64,000 nt of DNA from positions 9,777,926 through 9,841,925 of the forward strand of contig NC_134984.1 in assembly GCF_050947335.1 (NCBI RefSeq), read 5' to 3'. Positions 1 to 14,100 of this stretch are shown piece by piece. The notes under the pieces are model-generated. The model was given only the letters and a program-made list of their open reading frames with translations, made no database searches and had not been told where the DNA came from. The translations under genes and the position numbers were made by a program. Each line of letters begins with the position of its first letter. Position 1 is the first letter of the stretch. This DNA comes from Megachile rotundata (taxonomy: Eukaryota > Arthropoda > Insecta > Hymenoptera > Megachilidae).

Positions 1-291
1 ATGTGTATAATTAGAATATGTTGGTAGAAATTTATTAATATCATCATTTTCGTACTGGTTCAATTTTAATTTAAATTTTTGGGTTTTTATAATTATTTCT
101 TTTAAATATACTTCAAGTTAAAATTAATAACGATTTTGGTGAATATGTAAATATGTATGTTATCAATGTTAGTTCCCTTAGTATTAGAAATGGTGTAATC
201 AATAGTAATGAGATTATAACACTATCGAAATGGCCAATTGTATGTATGAAACTAATAATGTTCTGATTATCTTTGTTACAGAAACATAAAA

Positions 292-2676
292 ATGCAGATT
301 TTTGCTTTAATAGTTTTTTTAGTAGCAATAGGTAAGATTATATTTATTATTTTTATTATATATTAAATGGCAAAGTATATCATTGAATACTAATGTTTCT
401 ATAGGTACTTTTGGTATTGAGGCTATTCAATCTCCAACATTTAGTAATGCTTACACGGTAAAGGGAACTTTGTATATCCCATATGCCGAAATTCGTGAAC
501 CATTTTATGCATGGTACGATGCTGCAAGTGGATCTAGCAGAATTGATTACTATGGAGGTAATGTGTACTAAAAGTAGTCAACTTTTTACCAATAACAATA
601 TTTTTAAAGAAAACACTAAATTAATTCTGATTTAATTAGGAATGGTGAAAACTTATCAATTGTCGCACAAGGGATCTTATGGAAAAAGTATAAAAATTGC
701 TCCAATCACTACAGAAAATATTTTAAATGCAGAAACATGTCTTGAAGTAAATGGTACCAGGGATTTGAAAATTGAACCTCAGACTATTATTCCGGATACA
801 ACTGGAATGGAGGTAAAATAACGTTTTCTCCTTTTTATTTTTTAAACTTATTTAATATTGCATTGTTATGCAAAATTATGTGTTTAGTGCATTGGTGAAG
901 AGGTGGTTAATGGATTATTATGTGAAAAATGGAGGCTTGTAGAGACTGTTAATGAAAAAACAAACAAATATACTCTTTGGATAAGATATAAGGTAAATTA
1001 TATTATTATTCGTTATCATATAATTAGTCTTATATCTTTAATTATTTTATAATGAATTATAGAAATCTCCACGTGTACCACAATTTAAAGAACCAATTCC
1101 TGTAAGGTATGAAATGAAAGGTTTTAATAGCCTGTTAGGTTCTCACTACGATCATTATTATTTAGATTATGATTGGTTCTCTTCTGAGACACCTAGTTCA
1201 GAGGTGTTTGATATCGCGGAAAGTACGTACGATATTTTCCTATATTAATGTAAATTTTATTTAGTTACATTTTAACTAAGAAATATGTGTTTCAATAGAT
1301 ATGACATGTGTTAGTTTTCCTGGACCTGGAGATAAACATATATACACATTTAATCCCATACGCGAGTTCATTCATAATCATGACGCACATATGCACGAAG
1401 CATTCGAAAATTTCAAAAAAACTCATAACAAGGAGTACATAGATGAAATAGATGAATTAGCACGCAAAGAAGTCTTCAGACAAAATTTAAGGTATGTATT
1501 ACATATTTATATATTACAAATATTTAAAACTTATCTTCATTCAAAACATTTACAGATTTATTCACTCAACCAACCGAGCTGTTAAAAGTTATCAGTTAGA
1601 TGTTAACCATTTGGTGGATCGTACCGAATTAGAATTAAAGGCATTGCGTGGTAAACAATATACTAAAGGTTACAATGGAGGAGCACCTTTCCCCTACAAT
1701 GCTGATGAAGAAGTGAAAAAAGTTCCAGATTCTCTAGATTGGAGACTCTATGGTGCTGTTACTCCAGTTAAAGGTTTGTATCCGGATTTATTCAACAAAT
1801 AGTGGACTTGAAATTAAGTAGCAGTGTCTGTTAATTAAATAGATCAATCCGTTTGTGGCTCTTGTTGGAGTTTTGGCACAACAGGTGCTGTCGAGGGTGC
1901 TTATTACATGAAATATGGTAAATTAGTACGCTTGTCTCAACAGGTAAAGAAATAAAAAATGTGACTACAATTAATAATGTAAATACAAAATATTTTAACA
2001 CTCTTTCGTGATTGTAGGCTCTTATTGATTGTTCATGGGGTTTTGGAAATAATGGCTGTGATGGTGGTGAAGATTTCCGATCGTATCAATGGATCATGAA
2101 ACATGGAGGTCTTCCCGCAGAAGATGAGTATGGTGGTTATCTTGGTCAGGTAATAAATATATTTTAGTATAATTGTGGTTATTGTAAACGTGTATGAGAT
2201 TAATACGTATCGTATTTTTCATTCTAGGATGGTTATTGTCATGCAAATAACGTTACAAAGGTAGCTAAGATTACGGGCTTCGTAAATGTTACACCGGGTG
2301 ATCCTAATGCTTTGAAAGTAGCCATCGCAAAACATGGACCCATTTCAGTTGCAATCGATGCTGCTCATAAAACATTTTCATTCTATTCCCATGGTGTATA
2401 CTATGATGAATCCTGTGGTAAGTAAATTTAATATTTATTTCTTACCATTGTATAATGCTTTTACTGTAAACATAAATTTTGTTTTTCAAAGGTAACACGG
2501 AGGAATCATTAGATCACGCAGTTTTGGCTGTCGGTTATGGTAAATTAAATGGAAAGGATTATTGGCTGGTTAAAAACTCCTGGTCAAATTACTGGGGTAA
2601 TGATGGTTACATTCTGATGTCTCAAGAAAAGAACAATTGTGGAGTGTTAACAGCCCCCACATATGTTACTATGTAA
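292..2676 (+). CDS. 26-29-p: 26-29 kDa-type cysteine protease (papain family C1A with N-terminal extension)
   Basis: Secreted or lysosomal papain-like protease of the insect 26-29 kDa proteinase type. Coding exons: 292-331, 405-557, 640-812, 888-992, 1063-1222, 1299-1491, 1556-1773, 1843-1943, 2018-2149, 2228-2417 and 2492-2676. All junctions are GT-AG and the phases join to 549 codons plus TAA. A signal peptide starts at MQIFALIVFLVAIG. An N-terminal region specific to this subfamily fills residues 15 to about 210. An inhibitor-I29-like prosegment follows (about 225-300) and the mature protease begins near VPDSLDW (331). The catalytic triad is visible: Cys355 in CGSCW, His497 in LDHAVLAVGYG and Asn517 in KNSW. 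The length is in the range expected for the subfamily. An acceptor AG at 280-281, just before the start codon, suggests a non-coding exon left of the window. The gene is convergent with eya. The family assignment is confident; the physiological substrate is not shown by the sequence. Confidence 0.93.
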
Positions 2677-2740
2677 GGAAGAACAAATAATACATTATAT
2701 TTTTGTTTTTTACTTTAAACGTATATAAATAAGTTATGAA

Positions 2741-2746
2741 AATAAA
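2741..2746 (+). terminator. Polyadenylation signal of the cysteine protease gene
   Basis: A canonical AATAAA lies 65 bases after the protease stop codon and is followed by a T-rich stretch. It is the nearest and best candidate for 3'-end formation. Confidence 0.6.
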
Positions 2747-2759
2747 GTTATATATTTTT

Positions 2760-5128
2760 TTTTAAATGCAATAATAATAAATGTTGAACACCATTTTCTG
2801 GGTACATACAGAGACCTATTGTAAAATGAAAAAAAAAAAATGTAAATAAATTGTTAAAATGCAAGGTAAATGAGATGCAATTTTATTTGGATCGTATGAA
2901 AATTAACGTTGTAGAAACATAAACAAAATGATTTTTATTGAATATCTGTAGCATTTGAAAGCACTCTTATCATTCTCTTTTCTTGTTTTTTTTTTTTCAC
3001 TAAAAACTTGGAATATCAAAGGACGCACAGATACGATGAATTTTTGAAGTCGGTAAAGTGTATAAGTAAATTACATAGTGACTGTGATCTGCCAGTTCAC
3101 AAAGAAATGTATATTCGATATAAAAAGCATAAACAAATATGAACACTTACGTAAATAAACAATGTCACGTTTTTATCTTAAGATAGAAAGTGTTGCTATA
3201 CACTGAAAAATCTAACCTCAGTATGAAACTATCACTCGTGGTGTTAGAAAGCCTGACACTGGAATTATAACAATTACTTATAAAAATATATATAATTTCA
3301 ATAGGCACAATTTACGTAATACAGTATCTTAAATTTTTATAAAATTATACATCGCTGTGCGTACCATACAAAATCGAATATACCAACGAAAGGAATGTTA
3401 TGTAAATCAAATCGATAATTGTTTGATCGTGTGTAAATTTTTATATAATAATTATAGTAATATTACATCGTTTCTTTTACATCCGACAATCTATTTTAAT
3501 ACACAGATTCACATTTACCATGTTTAATCCATGTAATATAATGTGAATCTAACATAAACGTACATTTATCAGAAAAAATTAATCTCTCGAAAGTGTAAAT
3601 AACACACCACTTTTAAAAGAATTTCGTTAATTGTTGTAGTCTTCATTTTTAAGTGTTATAACTTGAATGTTTTAAATCTTTTCATTCAGTCGAATTTCAT
3701 ATTGAATAATACACCAATAAGTAGTTTTCTTTAAAACTAGGGTTTGTCACAATTTTACAACTTGTGCAGATTTTGTGCTATTAAGTTTACTAAAACATTA
3801 TATTAATATATTTTGCATTTTACATGTTTATAGATTTTCAAAATAATAAGCAACTTGTATATGTAACTTTTACTAAAAAGTAATTGATTTTTTATTACAA
3901 AATAAACATAAATAAATTTCGTAGATCATTAATTATTATAAAAAAAAAATTTTTTGGATGAAAATGATTGATTTAAGAATATAATTTGCACAAAATTTTA
4001 GCCGTCTTTATTTCGGCAAATGTTTACTTATTCAATATATGATATTATCTCGAAAACATATAAATTGATTTTACGACGAAATATTCAACGACGTTAACTT
4101 TGGTTATCATTTGCTAATCCTATTCTCTTTCTTTTATTAATTAAAATTTTCAGTATATAACATAAACTCGTACGTTCTGAAAACGTCATTTTACGTATCC
4201 TTAATATCATAAAATTATAAATTTTAATTACTCTCACGACCTATATTATTAATCTGCTACTTTTTCTAGGATAATTCGAAATAGTTGAAATCTGAAAAAT
4301 GTTTTTAAACCACACCATGATATGGACAATTCAAAAATATATGTACCTAAATATTCTTATTAGCATTTAACATGTACAAAGACATAAACGATAAGAATGC
4401 ATAATATTTTCAGTCAAATATATTCCCTATATAATATAACTAATAAAAACGTGACTATAAACTTTCACAAACTGCTGTTTAAAAAAGAATATCTGTTCGA
4501 CCATGCTATATTATGTTTACTGGGATCATTAATTAAATAATTGGATTAAACTGTATCACAATATTTGTGTAAAATTGTCAGAGATTTATAACTAACGAAG
4601 TTACGCATAAATGTTATCTCGCCTGCGAATCTAAGCATTTTCGACCAATTTTGCTATGTTTTTATAGCAAGAAATACAACTCGTTTAAGTACGCAAAAGA
4701 CAATTTTCAACGAACCAATTGTTACATCGAATATAATATTTATATGGTCGAAAGTGTGTAGGAATTAATTGAAAATATTTTCCATACTATATATAAATCT
4801 TTCATTTTCAATTTTCCCTCTTCTTCCGTTACTTTCTGTTACTTTCATTGTATATCACTTGTGGACCCTGTTCCGATCGGTCACGCTTGACGATCGACGA
4901 ATAGCCATTGACGATAATTACATATGGCGATCTCACAGGAACAGTCGATCCCCAAATTCACGTACGATCGATAAATAGTAGGAATGTTCAAATGGTTCGC
5001 TCAATAAAAGCGCTATCGTAAGGCGCACTAAAGAATATAGAAATATCTCGTGAAAGTATTCCGTTTGGACGTTGTTCGAACAGGATCTTTTTTCCCCTTG
5101 TCCAGTCCTTTTTGTAAATGGATCCTGT
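2760..5128. other. Convergent intergenic region, including the eya 3' UTR
   Basis: AT-rich sequence between two converging genes. The right part (about 4100-5128) is probably the 3' UTR of eya, since it follows the eya stop codon directly. Read on the minus strand, AATAAA signals occur near 4008 and 4133, but the true end cannot be fixed. The short open frames here have no recognisable domains. A locally GC-richer patch lies at 4850-4975, inside the likely UTR. Confidence 0.5.
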
Positions 5129-8100
5129 TTAAAGGAATCCCATCTCTAAGGCGTTGTATAATGACTGTGTATCCGAGTGACTATTTATTCTCCAAAATGG
5201 GAAATTGTGGGCACGTGCTGCCGTTTCTTCGTCCGAATCGTCGCCTATCACTACGTAAGTGCATCTTCGACCAAATCTTGCGACTACTCTTCCAAAACAA
5301 CTTTCTTTCCCTAAAAGTTGATATTATTGTATGAGATATGCTGTATAATTGTTCGCTCATAAATCAAGTGTTTGATTTCATATCAAATTGATCTTTTCTT
5401 AATGTAAATGTCAAGGACTTTGTTTCAAATGAAATATTTTGTAGTGTATGTAAAATTAGTATGAGTTTGTTTCTCGCTTATGAATATTTATTTTGATACC
5501 AGAAGCTAATGTAATGATTGCTGTCCATGATTGTTGAAACGCTTCTGGTAGTAGTATAATATTATAAACAAAAATTAAGTTAATTATTATTATTATTAAT
5601 AGATTGCAAAAATAATAATTATAGATATACTTCTTTTCTATAAAAATTCGTTTCCACTTTTTTAAATAAGACCATATAATGTTCTACACAGAGTAGATAT
5701 TTTTTTTATAATTCTATATACATTATAATATATATATTTCATTTGAAGTAAAATTCTTGACATTAATGATTGATCGATTTGAGTATTACACTAAAAATAT
5801 TTCTAAAACCTACCAATTTTCGAGGCAGAATAAATATTTTCAATAGGAAATATTCCACCAATTCCGAAAAGTAGTACTTTCGAAAGAGCCGGTACCAACT
5901 GCGTAGTCGTGACAAGAATGTTAATGCAGTGACTTCTTTTATTAATAAGACTCAAACATTTCACTGCAGATGTTAACCAATTATCGGTCAGTACTTCGAT
6001 CTCTGAGCGTAACTGCAGCCATTGTTCTTGTTTCGCTGCGCCTAATAAACCGCCGACATTGTTCCGGTAATTAGTGTAAATCTCTTTTATTTTCCGGTAA
6101 CGGAAAGCCAATTTTCGCATCCAGTCTACGCCACCTCTGACACCGGATGCCAAGCATATGCCGTTGTTCGTAGACGCGCATTGGAAACCGTCGTTTGCGA
6201 AGTTGTAAGAAGACAGGTCCTGCCCGTTATCATCTGATGATACATCGTCGATGTGCACTTGGTCACAATCCTACAAAATATTAATTTCAGTTTTACAATA
6301 TTTTGATATAAAATAAAATACAAATTTAATAGTTCATGACGTAATATAAAATACAAATATAATTGTTCTTTATACATTGTTTAACAAGATTAATTTGAGG
6401 TTAAATCAGTGATGGGTGGTTGTACTTGCAAGAAGATTAATAAGTGGTTTCTTAATTTAAAAATTTGAAGATTCTACATACTTAACATGTTTGAGGACAT
6501 AATGTTATAGCACTTATTTTCGTTGTAATGCAAAATGGCGTGAATGTTATAGCATTTTGAAGGCAATTGTAATTCGCTTTTATATAAACTTGAGTTTAAT
6601 TATTATACATTTCAAAGCAATAACCAATTTATTTGTTAGGTATTTTCATACTACTTTTTATTGTCCCTAAACATGTTAAATTCTGAAAATTCCAAACTTT
6701 CAAATTATTAAATTACTAAATTTCTATTTTGAAATTTTCACTTTTCCAAACTTCCATATTGTGAAATTTTTTAATTAGAAAATTTTAAAGTTTGAATATT
6801 TTCAATTGAAATTTTGTAGTTTCAAGTTTCCAACGTTTGTAAATTTATAAATTTGATATTTCTGCATTGCTAGGTTTCTAAAGTATCCAATTTGTGTATT
6901 TGGAGAATTTGTAAGTGTGGAAATTTGATATTTGCATAATTTTGTGATTACTCTCATTTTTACAGCAATATAGAAATTTAACAATATAGCAATGTAATAA
7001 TTTAACAATGTAACAATTTAACAATTTAACAATGTAACAATGTAACAATTTAACAATGTAACAATGTAACAATTAAACAATGTAACAATTTAACAATGTA
7101 ACAATGTAACAATATAACAATTTAACAATGTAACAATGTAACAATGTAACAATTTAACAATGTAACAATTTAACAATGTAATAATTTAACAATTCTCAGT
7201 GTTAGCCACCCAGAAGCTAACCGTATATATTTACCTCGATGTCATTGAAAAAGAAATGAGTATCAGCCAAATTAAATATCATCTCCTCCATTCTGTAGGC
7301 AACTTGGGCCAAAAGGGTAGGATCCTTACGGTGTTTCGTTGCAAATTGGCCAGTGAGCAACGAGTGAAACACAACTATGGTTTCGTCCAGGTCCCAAATG
7401 AATATCCGGTCAGGACCGGCTTCTGTCGTGTCTGCGGAACCTATACTGTTTCCACTTCCGCTTTGACGTCTTCCGCGTCTGCAAGGTTTCGCAGTCGTAC
7501 CTGAAACACGTTAATTCATCCTCATATTTTTTTATCCAACTCTTTATCTGTATTTTCGATTTTTCTATATTTTTCAATTTCTTATGAAACTGAATTTTTC
7601 TATTTTTTTAATTTCAATTTCTTATGAAACCGAATTCTTTTATTTTTTTAATTTCAATTTTGAAACTGTACTTTTCAATACAATATTTGCATTAATTGTA
7701 ATATTTTAAGCAGAAGTATACATGTGATTTGACAAATTTATTATAGAATTGATGTTTCCACATTTCAAAGTTTGAATAAAAATTATTTTGCACTAAATAC
7801 AAATTTTTTAATAACTCTAAGAGAAATGTTATAGTATATAGTACAATATTAAATAATATTGTTCCAACTGATTACTTATAGACATACATTTATTCTTTTA
7901 TCAGTTCGCTTTAATTTTAGAACCTGGAAGATATTTAGAAATGTTTGAACGTTACCATTGAAAATTACCTTATGGTTATTTATTTCTTGTTTTTCAGAGC
8001 CGTCTTTACAGTATTTCCCTGGGCAAAACAATGTTCTCAAGAAGAAAAATGCAAACAAAATTGCAATTATTATTTTGTAACAAAATAAATATTCAAAAAA

Positions 8101-11100
8101 TCTTACAAAAATTTTGTATTTTTAACCAAAATCTTTTAATTTTTATACCAATGTAATATAATGTAATATAAGTCTGGAGAAAGACAAATATTTAAAAACA
8201 CTTTTAAGCTAATTTTCTTGGATTTTAAAATAATATTTTTATTTAATTTGAGGGTTTCTGTTGCCCAGTGTAACTGTACCTTAAGACGGCACTGTTTTTA
8301 GCAAGATAGACTGTAAACACATCAGAGGAGCACACGCATATCGATAAAAAAAAGGAATAGAAATAGAAATATAAAATCACACGTACGAATCGTGTTACCT
8401 TCGATGTTTGCGGTTTCTCGTGCGGTAAGATCGCTGGCATCGTGAGTTGTTGCGTCCAATGTGAGCGCAGATTTTGTCGAATCTTTTTACAAAGAAGGAC
8501 GATAGTTACTGATAAATTATAATTGCTAGCTAATCGAAATTATCGTGATGATATATGTACACCGAAGAACTGAGGTAAAATGTTGCTATTTGAAACAATA
8601 AATTTAAATTACAGGCTGTCCCACAAGAGTATGTACTGCATGATTTATGGTCCTCTGGTTGAAATATTGATGATTTGTTGACGGGATTTTGATAGAAATA
8701 TTATGATATAGTAAATAATAATTTTTGTATTTGGAAATTGGGTGATTTGGTAATTCAATTATTTGGTGATTTAGTAATTTGGTAATTTGGTCATTTTATG
8801 GTTTTGTAATTTTGTAATTTGATATAATAGTGATTTGGTAATTCAATTATTTGGTGATTTAGTAATTTGATAATTGGTGATTTGATGATTTTGTAATTTG
8901 GTGATATTGTAATTTAATAATTTGGTAATAATAGTGATTTGGTAATTTTGCAATTGAATTATTTGATGACTTAATAATTTGCTAATTTGGTGATTTGGTG
9001 ATTTTATAATTTAGTAATTTGGTAATTTGGTGATTTTATAATTTAGTTATTTGGTAATTTGGTGATTTAATTATTTGGTGATTTAGTAATTTGTTAATTT
9101 GGTGATTTTATAATTTAGTAATTTGGTAATTCAGTTATTTGGTGATTTAGTAATTTGGTAATTTGGTGATGTAGTAATTTGGTGGTTTTGTAATTTAGTA
9201 ATTTGATAATTCAATAACTTGGTAATTTGGTAATTTAATAATAATTAGGTTAGGTGAGGTCAGCGATTTAGATATTTAGGTTTCAAAAATTAAAAATTCC
9301 TGGATACTGCAAATTTGAGAATATAGAAATTTTACAATTAAGAAATTTATTAATGCAACAATTTAGAAACCTGGTAATTGTTAACATTTTAAATTTGGGA
9401 ATTTTAATAATTTACCAGGAATTCAGAAATTTGATAATTTGCAAATTCAGCAAAAATTTAAAAATTTGGTAATTTAAAATCTTATATCTTGAAAACATTA
9501 AAGATTTAAGTATTTCGAAATTTTCTAATATACAAATTTATCAATTTGAAATTTGGTAATTTGAAAATTAAAAATTTCTGGAATTGAGGAACTTGGTCGT
9601 TTGAAATTTCGGAAACTTAGAAATATAAAAATTTAGAAATCTTGGAATTGTGCAATCAAAAGATCTAAAAATCTACAATTGATTTTTGTTATATAGAAAT
9701 TCAGGAATTTCAAAATTTATAAATGTGCTAAATTAAAATTTGGAAAACCTTGAAATTTATAAATCTATAAATTTGATAATTAGAAAATAGTACAAATTTA
9801 AAAATAGTGAAATTTAGAAATGTAGAAACTTGCAAATTTAAAAACTTGGGAATTTAGAAAAGTAATTAAAAAATTAGCGTTTAAACTTTTAAGGGACAGA
9901 CTATATTAAATGCATAAATCGAAAACTAGCAGTGGTGCAAAAAAAAGAAACAAGATTGATTTATGTTAAAATTAATAATAGAGAAGCAAAGCACTTAAAA
10001 GACTGGAGACAAGTTTCCACCATCTTGCAATATAATGAGCGATTTTTTAATGTTCTTCCGAGATATTCTGCATTAATTAGGCATTAGTTTAAACATCTTT
10101 ATGCACTTACCGTTGTAACAGCTTGTTCAATGAGAACTGTACACGAGAAAACTCGCGACCTGTCCTTTAAGTGTTAACACATTACAATGTATTAATAGAG
10201 TGATTCACCAGCAACGAGTTACATGTTTTACAAGATCATTTACATTACACTTTTTATTGATTATGAACAATTATTTATTTGTCGTATATGAAAATTCGTA
10301 AAAGAAAACAACGAACTATTTCATGTTAATTTTGCTTTATTTTAATTCACATTTATAAACTTTTATATTTTTAAGTTCTCAAATTTTCAAATATCTAAAA
10401 TTTTGAATTTTTAACTTTTCAAGTTCCTAAATTTTCAAATTTCAAAATTTTCAAGTTTCTACATTTTCAAGTTTCTCAGTTTTTCAATTTCTAAATTTCT
10501 AAATTTCTAAATTTTCAAATTTCTAAATTTCTAAAATTCTAAATTTTCAAGTTTCTAAATTTCCCAATTTCTCAAGTTTTGAATTTCTAAATTTCTAAAT
10601 TTCCCAATTTCTAAATGTTCCAGTTTCTCAAGTTTTGAATTTCTAAATTTCTAAATTTTTCAATTTCTAAATTTTTCAATTTCTAAATTTCTCAATTTCT
10701 CAATTCCTAAACTTCCAAATTTTCAAAATCTCAAATTCCCAAGTTCGAAATTTTTAAATTCTTGCAATTTCTAATTTCCAAATTCCATCATTGTTAATTA
10801 CACCTTGGAACTTGGCATTTTAAATAAAATTCCTATTTACATCAACAGCAGCAGATTCCTATTATATTGCCACTAACATAGCTATAACACTAAATAATTT
10901 CTAAAACTGATAATACAGTACATTAAACAAGTAATTTCCTCCTTTAATATTAAAACTGTTGAATTCTATTAAAATATCCTACTCATGTCTGTGTACTCAC
11001 TGTTAAGAAAACATCACTAGTAAAATAGAAATGGCAATATAACGAGAGTCTATAAAACCCCTCATATAGACAACCCTCGAATAACACAAATACTCTTATA

Positions 11101-14100
11101 AAAAATTATAGAAATTTTTCGATAACGTAAATGTATACATAAAAAAGACATTCACAATAAAAAAGAAGGAAAACAAAAAAGTTCATAAGAAGTCAAACAT
11201 TTATACAAAGCATGCAATTAAAGTATCGTGTTACACGAGGATCATCGTTATTTTTAAAAATACTAATTTAACTTTCTTAATTGCAGACTCACGAAGTAAG
11301 AACTATGATAAAGCACCCCGTTTCCGGTGAATCAATTGAAACAACTCGTCATAGAAAAGGAATTTACAACATGCGATATTGTAACGAAATTCAGAATCAA
11401 GTCGCAGGGTTTCTTGAACTTATGTAGTCCGCGGTTTTAAACATTTTCTTGACCCCATAATCAAATTTTTAATAATTACTATTTAGTTATGTTAAGTAGT
11501 TAACCAGTTAACTGTGGCGATCTTTTTGCAAAGCGCGCATCAGTATATGTCGCGATAATCAAGCGATGACGAGTTAGCTCTCAAGAATTTATGAATCCAT
11601 TTCAAATCATTTACACTTTTTATTTGTTTATTTCATTTCGCGTTGACCTCTAAACATTTTAAACATATTACAATATACGAATATAATTTAGTTGTCGCCA
11701 AAATTACAATTTAAATATCAAATTGTAACAAAATTTTACGCATGACGGATATAGTCGTCATGGCTTGAAATTCTGCCACATCTCTAGTCGTCAAACACAC
11801 TTAACTGGTTAAGTAACAAATACAAAATGGTTTTCATCATTTTTATTGAATGAATTATTTGAATAAAAGCGAAAAGTTGGGGATGTAAAGTTAATTTCGC
11901 GGACCACAGTTCAAGAACCTATGTATTAGCGTATCAAGCATGTTCCACTCTTGCAGATGCATAGAGAAATAATGTAATGGAAAATTACCAGCAAAATTCA
12001 GATTTCCAATGTTAAATGAGGCCGGTGTCGCGTGGTACCCATGCATTGGGTAGTATCCGGAATACTGTAATGGTACCCTGTCATTTCCGTATAAACTGCT
12101 ACTGTAGGCGCTATAATCTAGCTTCTGAAAGAAAAAGAGTCAGTTAGTGAAACGCGGAAGACACTCTTAAAAGGTATAATAGATTAGAACCCTCAAAGAA
12201 CCTCTCATCAATTATCGTAAAATCTAAGAAACTCTTTGAAAGTGTCTTTAATCCTTTGCACTCCTGTAATTCTTTTACCAACTTACATATACATAAACAA
12301 AATTTACTTAATTTACAAAATAGAGCAGGAAGGGGATTTTAGAAGGTGACTTGTTTGTCACAGTAAAATATTAAGACACTTGATATTTAATTATTTGCAA
12401 TTACAATTTTTTTAGCAAGAAAAATTCAGAGGATGTATAATGACTCATAGTCAAAGGATTAACAAGAAATTTTATAATAATTTAACAATTATAACAATTT
12501 GGTATAATTGTACAAGAATTTGCTGTAATTGTATAACAATTTGGTATAATTGTATAAGAATTTGCTGTTATTGTATAACAATTTTCTATAATTTGGTATA
12601 TTTGAATAATAATACGATAACTTGCAATAGTAATTTCATGTAAAATTCAATAGTAAAATTCATAGGGTTGTTTATATTGTATAATAGTACTTTTTATTAT
12701 AATACATTTACCTGAGAAGAGGACGATATATTTTGGGCTACGTTGGGAAAATTCGGTGTGCCGCTGTTGTAAGTAGCATAAGACGAATATTGAGTCATGG
12801 AACTCGGGGACGTGTAAGAGGTCAAGTAAGAACCTTGCAATCCCGAGGTGTTTTTCCCAGCTGTAGCCGATCCATATGGGGGTGAGTTGTATATACTATA
12901 AACAGAAATTTACTATTTAATTCGATTACTTTATTTCTTATTTAACTGATATACCGTGGACGAGTTAACTCATTCAAGCAAATTACAGTGTCTAGTCATC
13001 GAATTAGGACCATTATAAATTTATACCATTTTTCACGTTTTCCGTAAAATTAAAAGTCCTGTTCAAATTGTAATAATATAATTTATTAGCTACGTGATCC
13101 TAATTCAATGACCAGGGACTGCACAAAATTCTTTAGTGATTTCTGCCTTTAATTATATTGCTTCTGTTTTTAATGAAAGGCCCCCTCTTTTGAACAGGAA
13201 AGCAATGAATTTTGTTTCGTTCGATTATCACATATTTTAAAATGTGTAAAAATAAGTCTAAAATAAGTTTTGTTAATTTTAATAACTTGTATTTTTACTA
13301 TAAAAGTTGTACAAATTCTTTTAGCAGAAAGTATACTTCCACAAATAAATGAATATACTTACTAATTTTCTAATGTATATAAATTAAAAATTATACTTTT
13401 GCAACATTATAATTGTTTAAACGTGCTGAAAGAATATTTAAAGCGATTCATTACGTTTTTCCTATATCTTTCAGTACATTTTAAAAAATTTAAAAACTTG
13501 ATTAAACCGGAAATTTTATTGCGCAAATCAGGTAAATCACTTTATTGCGCAAGTTATTTGAACAGAGTCGGATAAAACGTAATCTGATTAACGATTGGAA
13601 GTTATTAATTTTCATTAACGAATAAAAGATGTAATCGGAGCTATTGTAATTGAAAGATATGAACTCGGTAATCAATCACGGAATGATTACGATTTTAATT
13701 ATTATTGAACTAATATACTACTTGTTTCAAACATGGTATTAATAATAATGCATTTATTATTATTACATAGGAAAACAGAAATTATGATGTTATTACCGAT
13801 TTTAGTAAAATATAAACTAACTGTTCAGTGAATAATTACAAATTATCGACAAGTGATTATGGATTACAAAAGTTATTTATGATTACTGATAATTGATCGG
13901 TGGTTGTGATTACCATAATTATTTTCAATAATCAAGTACAGAGGTAACCATTAATCTGTTCACATTCTGTTGCAAATATGATATATAACACAAATTATTA
14001 CGAAATTGTTTTTTGTTAAAAATAAATAAATAAATTTTATGAATGACAAAATTATTGATACAATTTTTTTATAATTACAATTTTTTGTTTTTTTGTTTTT

